From JANQIO01 sp043513815 (GTDB lineage Bacteria; Pseudomonadota; Gammaproteobacteria; Pseudomonadales; Halieaceae), in assembly GCA_043513815.1 (NCBI GenBank), contig CP121313.1, positions 2,046,001-2,110,000 on the forward strand: a stretch of DNA of 64,000 nt, in the 5' to 3' direction. The position numbers and the translations under genes are program-made. Below are positions 7,355 to 16,277 of this stretch, piece after piece. The notes below the pieces were generated by a model. It made no database searches. It was given only the letters and a program-made list of their open reading frames with translations, and was not told the origin of the DNA. Position 1 is the first letter of the stretch, and each line of letters opens with the position of its first letter.

Positions 7355-10300
7355 ATGAAAATTGCTGCTCGGTATGTGCTCCTCTTGTCGCTAGTCGCCC
7401 AGCCCACCTGGGCCGCCGAGGTGTTCCTGCACGTGTTCTTCGAGGAATCCCCGCTGCAAAACGTCAAGGTAGCAATCGATGGTGACCTTGTGGGCAACAC
7501 CGACGGGCGCGGAGCGCTGTCTACCGATCTCGACGCCGGCGATTTTGAAATGGCGCTCTCATTTCAGGGCAACACAATAGCCGATGTGGCGTTTTCGATT
7601 GCCGATGCCGCCAATGAAGAAGTCGAAATTGAAGTCAGCTACTCTCCGGATGCCAATGAGCCTACCGTCAGTGTGCAGACGTTTGCCGTTGGGGAGATCG
7701 GCGGTGAAACCGGCATTCTTTCGGGCACCGTGCGCGACACCGATGGTAATCCCATCGCTGGCGCGACCCTGCGTAGCAACGGGATTTCAACGACCACGGC
7801 GGCAGATGGCACCTTCGGCCTTGAGCTGCCCCGCGGTGAACAGGAGGTCAGCGTATCCGCTGCCGGATTTGCCGCTGCCAATCTCGACGAAGTACGCATC
7901 TTCTCAAACGTGGGTGTTGCGACAGAAGTCGAACTGGTCACCCAGCGTGCCATTGACCTCGGCGTCGCACCGCCGCAGCTCGAAGAGGTCTTCGTGCTGG
8001 GTACCTTCAACCCGACAGAGACGGCCCAGGGCACGGAGCGATTCGCGACCACCATCACCGATGCGCTGGACCTCGAACAGTTGGCCCGCTTTGGCGACAG
8101 CGACGTGGCGGCGGCACTGGTGCGGATTGTCGGTGTATCCGTCGCCGATGATAAATATGCCACGGTGCGGGGCCTGGACGGACGCTACATCTCGTCCACC
8201 CTCAACGGGTTCCTTATGCCATCCACAGACCCCCTGCGCCGCGACGTACAGCTGGACCTGTTCCCCTCAAATATTCTGGGCGGACTCGAAATCCAGAAGA
8301 CCTTTGCGCCAGAGCAGTTGGCTACCACCACGGGCGGTAGCGTAAAGATCACCACGGCCGGTTTGCCCGACGAACGCGTGGCGAAGTTTGGTATGAGCAC
8401 GGCCTACAACTTTGATTACACCGGCGACGATGTTGTCTCCTACCGTAGCAGCGAAGACGACAAGTGGGGCTTCGACAATGGCCTGCGCGATCTGCCCGGC
8501 GGCGTGTTGGCTGCGACCAACGGCGCCAGCCAGCTCACCATCTGTCCCCCCGAGCTGGATCCGTCCTGTACTTCGGAGCTTGACGCCGCTCGGTTGGCGG
8601 TAAGGTTTCAGGATGATTACAACGTACGGCAGCGTCAGGCGAACCCGGACTTTGGTATGTCGGGCGCCTACGGTGATCGCTACGCGCTGGGCAACGGCGA
8701 GTTTGGTTTCTACGCGGCGGCGAATTATTCAAGAAGTACGCGCGATCGCGGCGAAGCCGACCTGAACGACTCGCTGGATATCGTCGGTAGCTACAACCGT
8801 AGTACTGAGAGCACAGCGTCCAGCGCTTACCTGGTGGCGGGCTATGAGTTCCGCGAGGCGGATGAGATTCTCAGCAAGACCATCATCCTGCACAACTCCG
8901 ACGACACCACGCGTTTCGAGCGCGGTTTTGACACGGCGGAAGACAACAACGAAGAACGCGTCATTCTCGAGTGGGTAGAGCGTGACTTCTTTTCGCAGCA
9001 GTTCAGCGGTCTACATGACATCTATTTGTTTGACGAGGCGCACACGCTGGACTGGAACCTGGCCTACTCACGCACCGACCGGGATGAGCCGGACCGCCGC
9101 CAGTACCGCTATATCAACGATCAGCTGGCGCTGTCTGCCTTCGAACGACGCTGGTCTGATCTGCAGGAAGACAGCTACGACGCCGTGGTCAACTACACGA
9201 TACCGGTGACCTGGTCCAACGACGTTTATACCACCTTCAAGGTCGGCGGGCTTTACTCCGACAAAGATCGTGAAGTTGAACTCTACCGCTTCGGTATACG
9301 TGCCGGTTCCCGCTCTGATCTGCTGGACTTCTCCATCGATGCGGACCTGGAAGACACGCTGTCTTACAACAACGCGGCTATTGACGGCTGGCGCCTGGGT
9401 ACAAACACAACCGACACCGACTCCTACGATGCCACTGAAAAGTACACGGCTGGCTATCTGTCCGCCGATACCGAAATCGGTGAAAGCTGGACGTTGTCAA
9501 TCGGTGCTCGCTATGAAGACTTCGAGCAGGAGCTGTCCTACCCCAACGATCCCACCGCAGGCAACGTACTGGAAGAGGACGACTGGTATCCCTCGGCGAG
9601 CCTGACCTACCGCCTTGGCGAGTCTTGGCAGTTCCGCGGCAGTTACTCAGAAACCGTTTCCTATCCGGGTCTGATCGAGCGTGCGGAATCACTGGTGTTC
9701 GACCCCAACACTGACGACCCGATCTTCGGTAATCCGGATCTGGTAGTCGCCAAAATCGAGAACTACGACCTGCGCATCGAATACTACTTCTCGACCGATG
9801 AAAGCATTTCACTGGCCTACTTCCAGAAGGATATCGAGAACCCGATCGAGCGGGGTGTGCCCGACGCCTCAGGCTCCGCCGCCAACAACGGCATCACCTT
9901 CCGCAACAACGAGAGCGCGGACCTGGACGGTGTCGAGCTGGACGCCTACAAGGTGGTCTGGGATGACGGTGAAAACCTGCTCTTTATCGCCGGCAATATC
10001 ACCTACATCGATTCCGAGGTCGAGCTGACCGAGGACAGCATTCGCCTGGAAGGCGAAGACGCCATAGGGCGTCAGCTGCAGGGCCAGTCCGAGTGGCTGG
10101 GCAACCTGCAGATTGGCTACGACCACTACCCGACCGAGCAGAAGCTGACACTGCTGGTCAACTACTTCGACGACCAGATTTTCCGGGTCACCCGCGGCGA
10201 CAACGTGGGCCCTGAGGAGCTGGCCGGCCGAACCCTCATCGACCTCAACTACGAAAAGTTGTGGGGTGATGCGCTGACTCTGAGGGTGCAGCTCAAGAAC

Positions 10301-10402
10301 ATCCTCAACGAAGAATTTGAGTACCAGCGGGATGGTGTTGCCATCGAAAGCTATGAAGAGGGCACTTCCATTTCTGCCAGCTTCACCTACGAATTTCTAT
10401 AA
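7355..10402 (+). CDS. TonB-dependent outer-membrane receptor with N-terminal carboxypeptidase-regulatory-like domain
   Basis: 1015 residues from ATG 7355, where a signal peptide begins (MKIAARYVLLLSLVAQPTWA). A first small beta domain (about 23-100) is followed by a CarboxypepD_reg-like fold (about 119-185: SGTVRDTDGNPIAGATL ... TTAADGTFGLELPRG). The plug lies at about 227-350 with RFGDSDVAAALVRIVGVSV, TVRGLDGRYISSTLNG and LEIQKTF, followed by the barrel, which ends SISASFTYEFL. The protein imports a ligand across the outer membrane using ExbBD-TonB energy. It is followed after 22 bases by a large lipoprotein, probably its surface partner, as in SusC/SusD-like pairs, although that lipoprotein is not SusD-like. 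Its ligand is unknown; the Pho-box-like site upstream would suggest phosphate or a phosphorylated compound. Confidence 0.92.
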   Translation: MKIAARYVLLLSLVAQPTWAAEVFLHVFFEESPLQNVKVAIDGDLVGNTDGRGALSTDLDAGDFEMALSFQGNTIADVAFSIADAANEEVEIEVSYSPDANEPTVSVQTFAVGEIGGETGILSGTVRDTDGNPIAGATLRSNGISTTTAADGTFGLELPRGEQEVSVSAAGFAAANLDEVRIFSNVGVATEVELVTQRAIDLGVAPPQLEEVFVLGTFNPTETAQGTERFATTITDALDLEQLARFGDSDVAAALVRIVGVSVADDKYATVRGLDGRYISSTLNGFLMPSTDPLRRDVQLDLFPSNILGGLEIQKTFAPEQLATTTGGSVKITTAGLPDERVAKFGMSTAYNFDYTGDDVVSYRSSEDDKWGFDNGLRDLPGGVLAATNGASQLTICPPELDPSCTSELDAARLAVRFQDDYNVRQRQANPDFGMSGAYGDRYALGNGEFGFYAAANYSRSTRDRGEADLNDSLDIVGSYNRSTESTASSAYLVAGYEFREADEILSKTIILHNSDDTTRFERGFDTAEDNNEERVILEWVERDFFSQQFSGLHDIYLFDEAHTLDWNLAYSRTDRDEPDRRQYRYINDQLALSAFERRWSDLQEDSYDAVVNYTIPVTWSNDVYTTFKVGGLYSDKDREVELYRFGIRAGSRSDLLDFSIDADLEDTLSYNNAAIDGWRLGTNTTDTDSYDATEKYTAGYLSADTEIGESWTLSIGARYEDFEQELSYPNDPTAGNVLEEDDWYPSASLTYRLGESWQFRGSYSETVSYPGLIERAESLVFDPNTDDPIFGNPDLVVAKIENYDLRIEYYFSTDESISLAYFQKDIENPIERGVPDASGSAANNGITFRNNESADLDGVELDAYKVVWDDGENLLFIAGNITYIDSEVELTEDSIRLEGEDAIGRQLQGQSEWLGNLQIGYDHYPTEQKLTLLVNYFDDQIFRVTRGDNVGPEELAGRTLIDLNYEKLWGDALTLRVQLKNILNEEFEYQRDGVAIESYEEGTSISASFTYEFL

Positions 10403-10424
10403 ACGTTAACCTGGGAATAGTCCT

Positions 10425-13259
10425 ATGTTGCACAAAAAGCTCCTACTCTCACTCCTGGCGGCTACGCTGACTCTGGTCGGCTGTAGCGACGGCGATCAGG
10501 GCGACCGCGTCACTATTACCAACGAATTTGGTGATGGTGGCCCTACCGATCCGCCGGATCCCGGCCCGGAGGGCGACTGTGAAGGTTTCGTAGAGACCAG
10601 CTTTGCGTCCTGCCAGGAACTGTCCGGCGGTGGCGCTGCCGGTACCCTGACCGGCACTGTTGACCAGGACTACACACTCGACAGTGACCTGCAGTGGCGC
10701 CTGAGCGGTGTTGTTACCGTCGGTACCGGCAACCAGACGGTAGCCAGCGATGCCGACGTGCAGGCCATCAAGGATGCCGGTGTGGTGTTGACGGTTGAAG
10801 CGGGCACTGACGTGCGTGCCTTCGACGACGGTTCACTGCTGGTGACTCGCGGTTCTCAGCTTGTTGCTGACGGCTCGGCCTCAAGCCCGATCACTTTCTC
10901 CAGCCTGGATTCGAATTTCGACGGCCTGGGTGAGTGGGGTGGCATCGTCATCCAGGGCTTTGCGCCTCAGTTTGGCGCCGGTGGAACCGGAGCCTGCTTC
11001 GGCGCGGGTACGTTCTGTAATGTTGAGGGCGAAGGCGGCACTGATATCTCTGTCTACGGCGGCAACGAGCCTGACGACAACAGTGGTGTCATGCGCTACG
11101 TGCGTATCGCTGAAGGCGGTCTGGTTGCGGGTCCCAACAACGAGATCAACGGCCTGACGCTGCAGGGTGTGGGTTATGGTACCCAGCTTGAGTTTATCCA
11201 GGTACACAACAACCTGGATGACGGTATCGAGTGGTTCGGCGGCACCGCCAGCGTTCGCTACGCGGTCCTGACCGGCAATGACGATGATGACATCGACTTT
11301 GACGAGGGTTTCCAGGGCAACATCCAGTACGCCATTGTCGTGAAGTCCGACAATGCGGCTCCGGTAGGCAGCAACGATCCTCGCGCCATCGAAGCCAACT
11401 CGTCTGATGACGAGTACGTGCCCGAGACAGAGGCGGTCATCGCCAACGTCACGATTCTGGGTGGCAACGTCAACAACTCTGACGCCGGCCGCCAGCCCGG
11501 TATGCGTCTCCGTGGTGCTGTAACGACCAATATCTTCAATACGGCAGTACGCGAGTTTGATCGCGGTTGTATCCGCATTGACGACGCTAACACTGACGGC
11601 GCCGGCACCATTGTTCCCTCGGTGGTCAACCTGACCAACGTGATCAATGATTGTGACAGCGGCATCTACGACGGTTCTTCACGCGGTCCTGCTGACAGTG
11701 AAGACAATGTGCTACTGGCGCCGTTCACGGTGAGCGGAACCTACGCCATAAACGAGTCAGCTGCGGTTCTCCCTTCCGCGCCGACCATCGACGCAGTCGA
11801 CAACGGCGACAGCTTTGTATTTGACCAAACTGCCTATGTTGGCGCGGTGGATCCCGCTGCAGCCAACGGCTGGTGGGAAGGCTGGATCATTCCGGGCTCC
11901 CTGGAAAGCACTCCGCCAGATGAGTCACCTGACTTTGTTTCATGCGACCTCGACGCCACGGTGCCCAACTGCACCATCGAAGGTACTATCGACGAAGACT
12001 ACACCTTCGTGCGCGGCGTTCAGTATCGTCTGAGCGGTGAAGTCATTGTTGGCGACGGCAACCAGTTCATTGGCAGCCAGTCTGACTTTGACCGTGTGGT
12101 TGATGGCGGTGTCACGCTGACCATCGAAGCGGGCGTTGATGTGCGCGCCTTCGATGACGGTTCCCTGCTGGTCACTCGCGGTTCAGTGCTCAACGCAATC
12201 GGTACGGAAGCGAGCCCCATCACTTTCTCCAGCCTGGCTGACGACGATTTCGATGGTCTCGGCGAGTGGGGTGGCGTCATCGTCCAGGGCTTTGCTCCTC
12301 AGTATGGTGCCGGTGGTACGGGCGCCTGCTTCTCCGCAGGTGAAATCTGGTGCAATGTAGAAGGCGAAGGCGGCACCGTGATTGGTCGCTACGGCGGTAA
12401 CGTACCCGATGACAACAGCGGCACCATCCGCTACGTGCGTATCGCGGAAGGCGGCCTGGTGGCTGGTCCGAACAACGAGATCAACGGCCTCACCATGCAG
12501 GGCGTCGGTCACGGCACTACCATCGAGTACGTGCAGGTTCACAGCAACCTGGATGACGGCCTCGAGTGGTTCGGCGGCACCGTAAACGCTCGCTACGTGG
12601 TCCTGACCGGCAACGACGATGACGACATCGACTTTGACGAGGGCTACCAGGGCAATATCCAGTTCGGGATTGTGGTCAAGTCCAACAATTCAGCGCCGGT
12701 GGGCAGCAACGACCCGCGTGCGATCGAGGCGAACTCTTCTGATGACGAGTACGTGCCCGAGACGGAAGGTGCGCTGGCCAATATCACCATCATTGGCGGT
12801 GAAGTAAATAACGCCGGTGGCGGCCAGCCAGGCATGCGCCTGCGCGGTGCGCTGACCACGCGGATTTACAACACCTCGGTGTCCATGTTCGATACCCGCG
12901 GCTGTGTACGCATCGACGATGCCGACATCGACGGCCTGGGTACGATCGTGGTCTCGGACGTAGAACTGTACAACGTACTGGGCGATTGCATGGCCGGTTA
13001 CTACGACGGTTCTTCCCGGGGCCCGGCGGATGTCGAAGACAACGCCGGAGATCCGGACGGCGTAGTGACGCCGCTGACGGTGGATGCAGCCTACGCGCTG
13101 GAGCAGCCGGAAGCCCTGGTCACTCCGCCTACCTTCGTCGCGGTAGACAACGGTTCCGGTTTCACTTTCGAGGTGACTGACTACGTCGGCGCCGTCGAGC
13201 CCGGCACCGACGCGGCCGACGCCTGGTGGGCCAACTGGACGCTCCCGGGCACTCTGTAA
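10425..13259 (+). CDS. Large lipoprotein built of two homologous ~440-residue units
   Basis: 944 residues. The lipoprotein signal ends at C20 (LVGC), followed by SDG and a Pro/Asp-rich linker. Two copies of one unit follow, about residues 53-493 and 504-944. Each holds RAFDDGSLLVTRGS, DGLGEWGG, GTGACF, NVEGEGG, YVRIAEGGLVAGPNNEINGLT, GNDDDDIDFDEG, DPRAIEANSSDDEYVPETE, YDGSSRGPAD and a terminal WW-x-x-W motif. The many short strands and regular Gly/Asn turns suggest a right-handed beta-helix; the Asp clusters could bind calcium. Each unit keeps cysteines at matching places, probably disulfides. I recognise no named enzyme family. The 22-base gap to the TonB receptor and the shared terminator mark a two-gene operon, so this is probably the receptor's surface partner. 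Confidence 0.75.
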   Translation: MLHKKLLLSLLAATLTLVGCSDGDQGDRVTITNEFGDGGPTDPPDPGPEGDCEGFVETSFASCQELSGGGAAGTLTGTVDQDYTLDSDLQWRLSGVVTVGTGNQTVASDADVQAIKDAGVVLTVEAGTDVRAFDDGSLLVTRGSQLVADGSASSPITFSSLDSNFDGLGEWGGIVIQGFAPQFGAGGTGACFGAGTFCNVEGEGGTDISVYGGNEPDDNSGVMRYVRIAEGGLVAGPNNEINGLTLQGVGYGTQLEFIQVHNNLDDGIEWFGGTASVRYAVLTGNDDDDIDFDEGFQGNIQYAIVVKSDNAAPVGSNDPRAIEANSSDDEYVPETEAVIANVTILGGNVNNSDAGRQPGMRLRGAVTTNIFNTAVREFDRGCIRIDDANTDGAGTIVPSVVNLTNVINDCDSGIYDGSSRGPADSEDNVLLAPFTVSGTYAINESAAVLPSAPTIDAVDNGDSFVFDQTAYVGAVDPAAANGWWEGWIIPGSLESTPPDESPDFVSCDLDATVPNCTIEGTIDEDYTFVRGVQYRLSGEVIVGDGNQFIGSQSDFDRVVDGGVTLTIEAGVDVRAFDDGSLLVTRGSVLNAIGTEASPITFSSLADDDFDGLGEWGGVIVQGFAPQYGAGGTGACFSAGEIWCNVEGEGGTVIGRYGGNVPDDNSGTIRYVRIAEGGLVAGPNNEINGLTMQGVGHGTTIEYVQVHSNLDDGLEWFGGTVNARYVVLTGNDDDDIDFDEGYQGNIQFGIVVKSNNSAPVGSNDPRAIEANSSDDEYVPETEGALANITIIGGEVNNAGGGQPGMRLRGALTTRIYNTSVSMFDTRGCVRIDDADIDGLGTIVVSDVELYNVLGDCMAGYYDGSSRGPADVEDNAGDPDGVVTPLTVDAAYALEQPEALVTPPTFVAVDNGSGFTFEVTDYVGAVEPGTDAADAWWANWTLPGTL
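10581..11903 (+). repeat. First copy of the internal duplication in the lipoprotein gene
   Basis: Encodes the unit from CEGFVETSFASC to WEGWIIPGSL. Blocks of 15-23 identical or nearly identical residues match the second copy in the same order, including YVRIAEGGLVAGPNNEINGL and DPRAIEANSSDDEYVPETE. Confidence 0.85.
11932..13256 (+). repeat. Second copy of the internal duplication in the lipoprotein gene
   Basis: Encodes the unit from DFVSCDLDATVPNC to WANWTLPGTL. The opening cysteine pair, the GTGAC...WCNVEGEGG pair and the RGCVRIDD and GDCMAG cysteines correspond to those of copy one. Confidence 0.85.
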
Positions 13260-13269
13260 TACCCGGCAC

Positions 13270-13293
13270 CGCGCCCCTGATCTGAGGGGCGCG
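13270..13293 (+). other. GC-rich stem-loop after the lipoprotein gene
   Basis: CGCGCCCCT-GATCTG-AGGGGCGCG is a perfect 9-bp stem 10 bases after the stop codon. No T-run follows; it probably protects the mRNA 3' end or aids the terminator further on. Confidence 0.6.
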
Positions 13294-13346
13294 GGATCCA
13301 TACCGCAGGGTCAGCGGAACAAGACCAGGTGGTGTGTCCTCTGTGA

Positions 13347-13372
13347 CCCCGGCTCCGGCCGGGGTTTTTTTT
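13347..13372 (+). terminator. Rho-independent terminator of the receptor-lipoprotein operon
   Basis: CCCCGGC-TCCG-GCCGGGG stem-loop followed directly by eight T residues (13365-13372). This is the clearest intrinsic terminator in the window. Confidence 0.92.
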
Positions 13373-13440
13373 GCCTGCAATAACCACCCCTTGCGAGCGC
13401 CAGGCTATGCCTTGCAGCAACCGAGGGCTCACTTTTTTCC

Positions 13441-14334
13441 TCATTGCTCATTGGCCCTGGCGTGCGCGGCCCAGTCATCTGGTGTCACAAAGCAGCGCCG
13501 ATGCTCACGGCCGTCCGGGTCACAGGCGGCGAGCTGAATGGGCCTGCCTCCAGGCTGGAGCCGGCGCCCCAGCAGTTCCCGCATTTCCTGGCTGTCGTAT
13601 TCGCAGCCATCGCTCACCCGGTGGGGTGACAGCCAGCGGTGTCGGGGGATCTCCTGCCAGCCCCGCCAGCCGTCGGGGAGGGGGTCGAGGGTGCTGAACT
13701 GCGACAGGGTGTACCAGGTCTGCAGTGGGTTGTCCGGGTTGTGATGGTCCGGCGCCGGCATGCCTGCGGGCGGGGCAAACAGGTAGCCTTTGATGTCGAC
13801 AGCGCTGATGCACTCTGTGATGCCCAGTTCGCGCAAGGCAGGACCGGCGGCGGGGTGTCTGGCTAACCGGCTCTGGTGAGTAACCAGGCGATGTAGTTTA
13901 CGGTCCAGCCGGTCGTGCCGGCCGGGGCCAAACCACAGGCCCAGGTCCGGTACACCCAGGTAGAATTTTACCGCCAGCTCAAGGTGGACGTGTCTTTCAC
14001 GGCGCCGGCACCAGTAAAGGCAGTCAAACTCGCCCACGGTGCGATGACCGTCCCGAACTGGAAGGTTATTGGCCAGCAGATCGGTGTCCGGGTCATGCTT
14101 GAGCAGATAGTGCCACAGCCGCTCGTAGTAGAGACCCAGGCGACCGTTGGGTGTATTGCCCAGAAATTCATACAGTGTGGAGGGGTCTGCATCGAGTTGG
14201 CGCAGCCGCGAGCGCCAGAAAGCCTGTGACTCCAGGCCCGCGCCCGCCAGCCCGGCACCCCGCATCAACAGGGGTGAGAATCCGGCCCAGGCCAGGTCGC
14301 GAACGAAAGGATTAGCATAGAAACGCCCGGGCAT
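13441..14334 (-). CDS. DUF1853 family protein
   Basis: 297 residues. It begins MPGRFYANPFVRDLAWAGFSPLL; the family hallmarks are RLGLYYERLWHYLL (about residues 66-79), then LLANNLPVRDGHRTVGEFDCLYW and HLELAVKFYLG, a charged pattern reminiscent of PD-(D/E)XK nuclease folds (E-D-ELAVK). DUF1853 proteins are found widely in gammaproteobacteria, in Pseudomonas beside nadK as here; function is not known. The nuclease-like resemblance is my inference from the E...D...(E)xxxK spacing. It is divergent from nadK, with only 37 bases between the two start codons. Confidence 0.85.
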   Translation of the reverse strand: MPGRFYANPFVRDLAWAGFSPLLMRGAGLAGAGLESQAFWRSRLRQLDADPSTLYEFLGNTPNGRLGLYYERLWHYLLKHDPDTDLLANNLPVRDGHRTVGEFDCLYWCRRRERHVHLELAVKFYLGVPDLGLWFGPGRHDRLDRKLHRLVTHQSRLARHPAAGPALRELGITECISAVDIKGYLFAPPAGMPAPDHHNPDNPLQTWYTLSQFSTLDPLPDGWRGWQEIPRHRWLSPHRVSDGCEYDSQEMRELLGRRLQPGGRPIQLAACDPDGREHRRCFVTPDDWAAHARANEQ

Positions 14335-14359
14335 TGAGACTCCCCGCCGGTTGACTGCG

Positions 14360-14365
14360 TATAAT
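14360..14365 (+). promoter_or_regulatory. -10 element of the nadK promoter
   Basis: A perfect TATAAT lies only six bases before the likely ATG at 14372, so the +1 base would fall at or next to the start codon. A weak TTGAGA at 14334-14339 is the best -35 candidate but is 20 bases away. Confidence 0.55.
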
Positions 14366-14371
14366 AGACGG

Positions 14372-15256
14372 ATGACAAACAGCTTTTCAAAGATTGGACT
14401 GATCGGACGCGGTCGTCACGAGAGCTCTCGGGAGACTCTGCAGAGTCTGTTGGACCTGCTCGCCGAACGGGGCCTGGAAGCCTTTATCGAACCGCGGCTG
14501 GCCAAGCTCTGCCCGGATTGCGCGGCCACTGAGGCCGGCCGTGACGAAATCGGTGAAAGCTGCGACCTGGTGATCGTGGTGGGCGGGGACGGCAGTATGC
14601 TCAGTGCTGCGCGTACCATGGCCAAGCACAATACGCCGCTGCTGGGCGTCAATCGCGGGCGGCTGGGATTCCTCACCGATATCTCCCCGGACGAGATCGA
14701 TACCCGGGTGCCCGAAGTCCTCGATGGCAGCTACGTGTCAGAAGAGCGATTCCTGCTGGACGTTGTGGTACTGCGCGATGGCGAGGTGATCGGCCGCGCC
14801 GACGCCCTTAACGATGTGGTGGTGAACTCGGGCACCTCGGCGCAGATGATCGAGTTCGACCTGCACATCAACGATACCTTCGTCTACCATCAGCGCGCAG
14901 ACGGTATGATCATTTCCACGCCCACCGGGTCGACAGCCTACTCCCTGTCGGGCGGCGGCCCCATAATGCATCCGTCGCTGGACGCGTTGGTGCTGGTACC
15001 CATGTTTCCGCACACCCTCAGCAGCCGGCCGATCGTTGTGGACGGCGACAGCCGCCTGCGGCTCGATATCGCCGAGACCAACAGCATTCATCCACCGGTA
15101 ACCTGCGACGGCCAGGTCAATATGACCGCCCGCCCGGGTGATGCCGTGGAGATTTACAAGAAGCCCCACCGCATGACCCTGATCCACCCTGTCGACCACA
15201 GTTTCTACGCCAGTTGCCGCGACAAGCTGCGCTGGGGTAACCCGCTGGTGGAATAA
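14372..15256 (+). CDS. nadK: NAD kinase
   Basis: 294 residues. It phosphorylates NAD to NADP in the cytoplasm. The signature GGDG motif is in VIVVGGDGSMLSAARTM, followed by NRGRLGFLTDISPDE and the NAD-binding loop SPTGSTAYSLSGGGPI (seen as STPTGSTAYSLSGGGPI). Length matches bacterial enzymes. ATG 14372 is chosen because the longer frame from 14351 would run through the -10 box; there is no ribosome-binding site before it, and the mRNA may be leaderless. The gene heads a forward run that continues with the rhomboid gene 18 bases later. Confidence 0.95.
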   Translation: MTNSFSKIGLIGRGRHESSRETLQSLLDLLAERGLEAFIEPRLAKLCPDCAATEAGRDEIGESCDLVIVVGGDGSMLSAARTMAKHNTPLLGVNRGRLGFLTDISPDEIDTRVPEVLDGSYVSEERFLLDVVVLRDGEVIGRADALNDVVVNSGTSAQMIEFDLHINDTFVYHQRADGMIISTPTGSTAYSLSGGGPIMHPSLDALVLVPMFPHTLSSRPIVVDGDSRLRLDIAETNSIHPPVTCDGQVNMTARPGDAVEIYKKPHRMTLIHPVDHSFYASCRDKLRWGNPLVE

Positions 15257-15274
15257 TCCGAAAAAATCTGACTC

Positions 15275-15967
15275 GTGCCTCATACCTTCAACAGCCCCCG
15301 TGAGCTAGTGAGAGCCGTGCCGGTGACGCTGGCCCTGATAATCCTTAGCATGCTGGGTTTCCTGCTCTATTATCTGGGCGCACCCCTGTCCTGGATTGCC
15401 GCATTGACCTACCAGGGCTTTGGTGTCGAGGGCAGGGAGGTCGTGTTTTATGCCACGCCTGGCGAGTACTGGCGCATTCTGACGCCCATTTTCCTGCACT
15501 TCGGCTGGCTGCACATCACTTTCAATAGCCTGTGGCTTTGGGAGTTGGGCGCCCTGGTAGAGCAGCGGCTGGGTGGAGCTCTTCTGCTGGCGCTGGTGGT
15601 GGTGTGTGGCGGTGGCTCGAATATTGCGCAGGCCTGGTACAGCGGTCCCTCCCTGTTCGGCGGCATGTCGGGCGTGGTCTATGCCTTGCTGGGATTCTGC
15701 TGGGTGTACAATACCCTGGTGCCTGACGGCCGACTCTGGGTGCCGAAGCCCATCATCACTTTCATGCTGATCTGGCTGGTGTTCTGCATGGTGGCGCCGA
15801 CGGAGCTCCTGGGTATCGGCAGCGTCGCCAATGCCGCCCACCTGGCGGGGCTGTTGCTGGGTTGTGTGCTGGCCGTTCCGCTGGCGCTGCGGCACAGACA
15901 ACTGATGGAATTTGCCCGCCACCGGCCGGGTCCCGCTGAAAACGGTTCCCCCGACGAGGAAGACTGA
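15275..15967 (+). CDS. Rhomboid-family intramembrane serine protease
   Basis: 230 residues from a GTG. Six transmembrane segments are visible, the first at about 16-36. The catalytic serine is S132 in GGMSG (LFGGMSGVVYALLG), and the partner histidine is H189 in AAHLAGLLLG. The conserved loop-1 WR follows the usual pattern (EYWRILTPIFLHFGWLHITFN), with the helix-2 HITFN motif. Rhomboids cut transmembrane substrates within the bilayer; the natural substrate here is unknown. The C-terminal 25 residues form a charged cytoplasmic tail. It shares the nadK-to-pepN forward run. Confidence 0.92.
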   Translation: MPHTFNSPRELVRAVPVTLALIILSMLGFLLYYLGAPLSWIAALTYQGFGVEGREVVFYATPGEYWRILTPIFLHFGWLHITFNSLWLWELGALVEQRLGGALLLALVVVCGGGSNIAQAWYSGPSLFGGMSGVVYALLGFCWVYNTLVPDGRLWVPKPIITFMLIWLVFCMVAPTELLGIGSVANAAHLAGLLLGCVLAVPLALRHRQLMEFARHRPGPAENGSPDEED

Positions 15968-15968
15968 C

Positions 15969-16277
15969 GTGAAGTATCAGGAACTGGTAGAACAAATTTC
16001 GCCGGAGCTCTACACCACTTTCAGGCGCGCCCTGGAGCTGGGCCGATGGCCCGACGGCAGGGAGATGACGGCCGAGCAGCGCAGCCACTGTCTGGGTGCA
16101 GTTATTGCCTACGACCGTCTGCACCATGCTGAGGAAGAGCGCGTGGGCTTTATCGACCGCGGGCGCAAGCAATCGGCCTGGGAAGCACAGTCTGGCCAGT
16201 CGCCGGAGGCGGAGCAGCTCCTGCGATTTGCCGACCAGCAACGCCAGCCCGCGGCCGACGAAGGGGATGCAGAATGA
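15969..16277 (+). CDS. yeaC: YeaC-like DUF1315 family protein
   Basis: 102 residues from GTG 15969, with GAGGAAGA upstream inside the end of the rhomboid gene, which stops one base earlier. MKYQELVEQISPELYTTFRRALELGRWPDGREMTAEQR is the DUF1315 pattern, a small helical protein of unknown function conserved in gammaproteobacteria. The C-terminal half is rich in Gln, Glu and Ala and probably disordered. It overlaps the next gene by four bases (ATGA), so translation is likely coupled. Confidence 0.85.
   Translation: MKYQELVEQISPELYTTFRRALELGRWPDGREMTAEQRSHCLGAVIAYDRLHHAEEERVGFIDRGRKQSAWEAQSGQSPEAEQLLRFADQQRQPAADEGDAE

Noticed and set aside
14351..14365. TTGACT at 14351-14356 as the -35 for the TATAAT at 14360
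   Set aside because: Only three bases separate them; a working spacing is 16-18.
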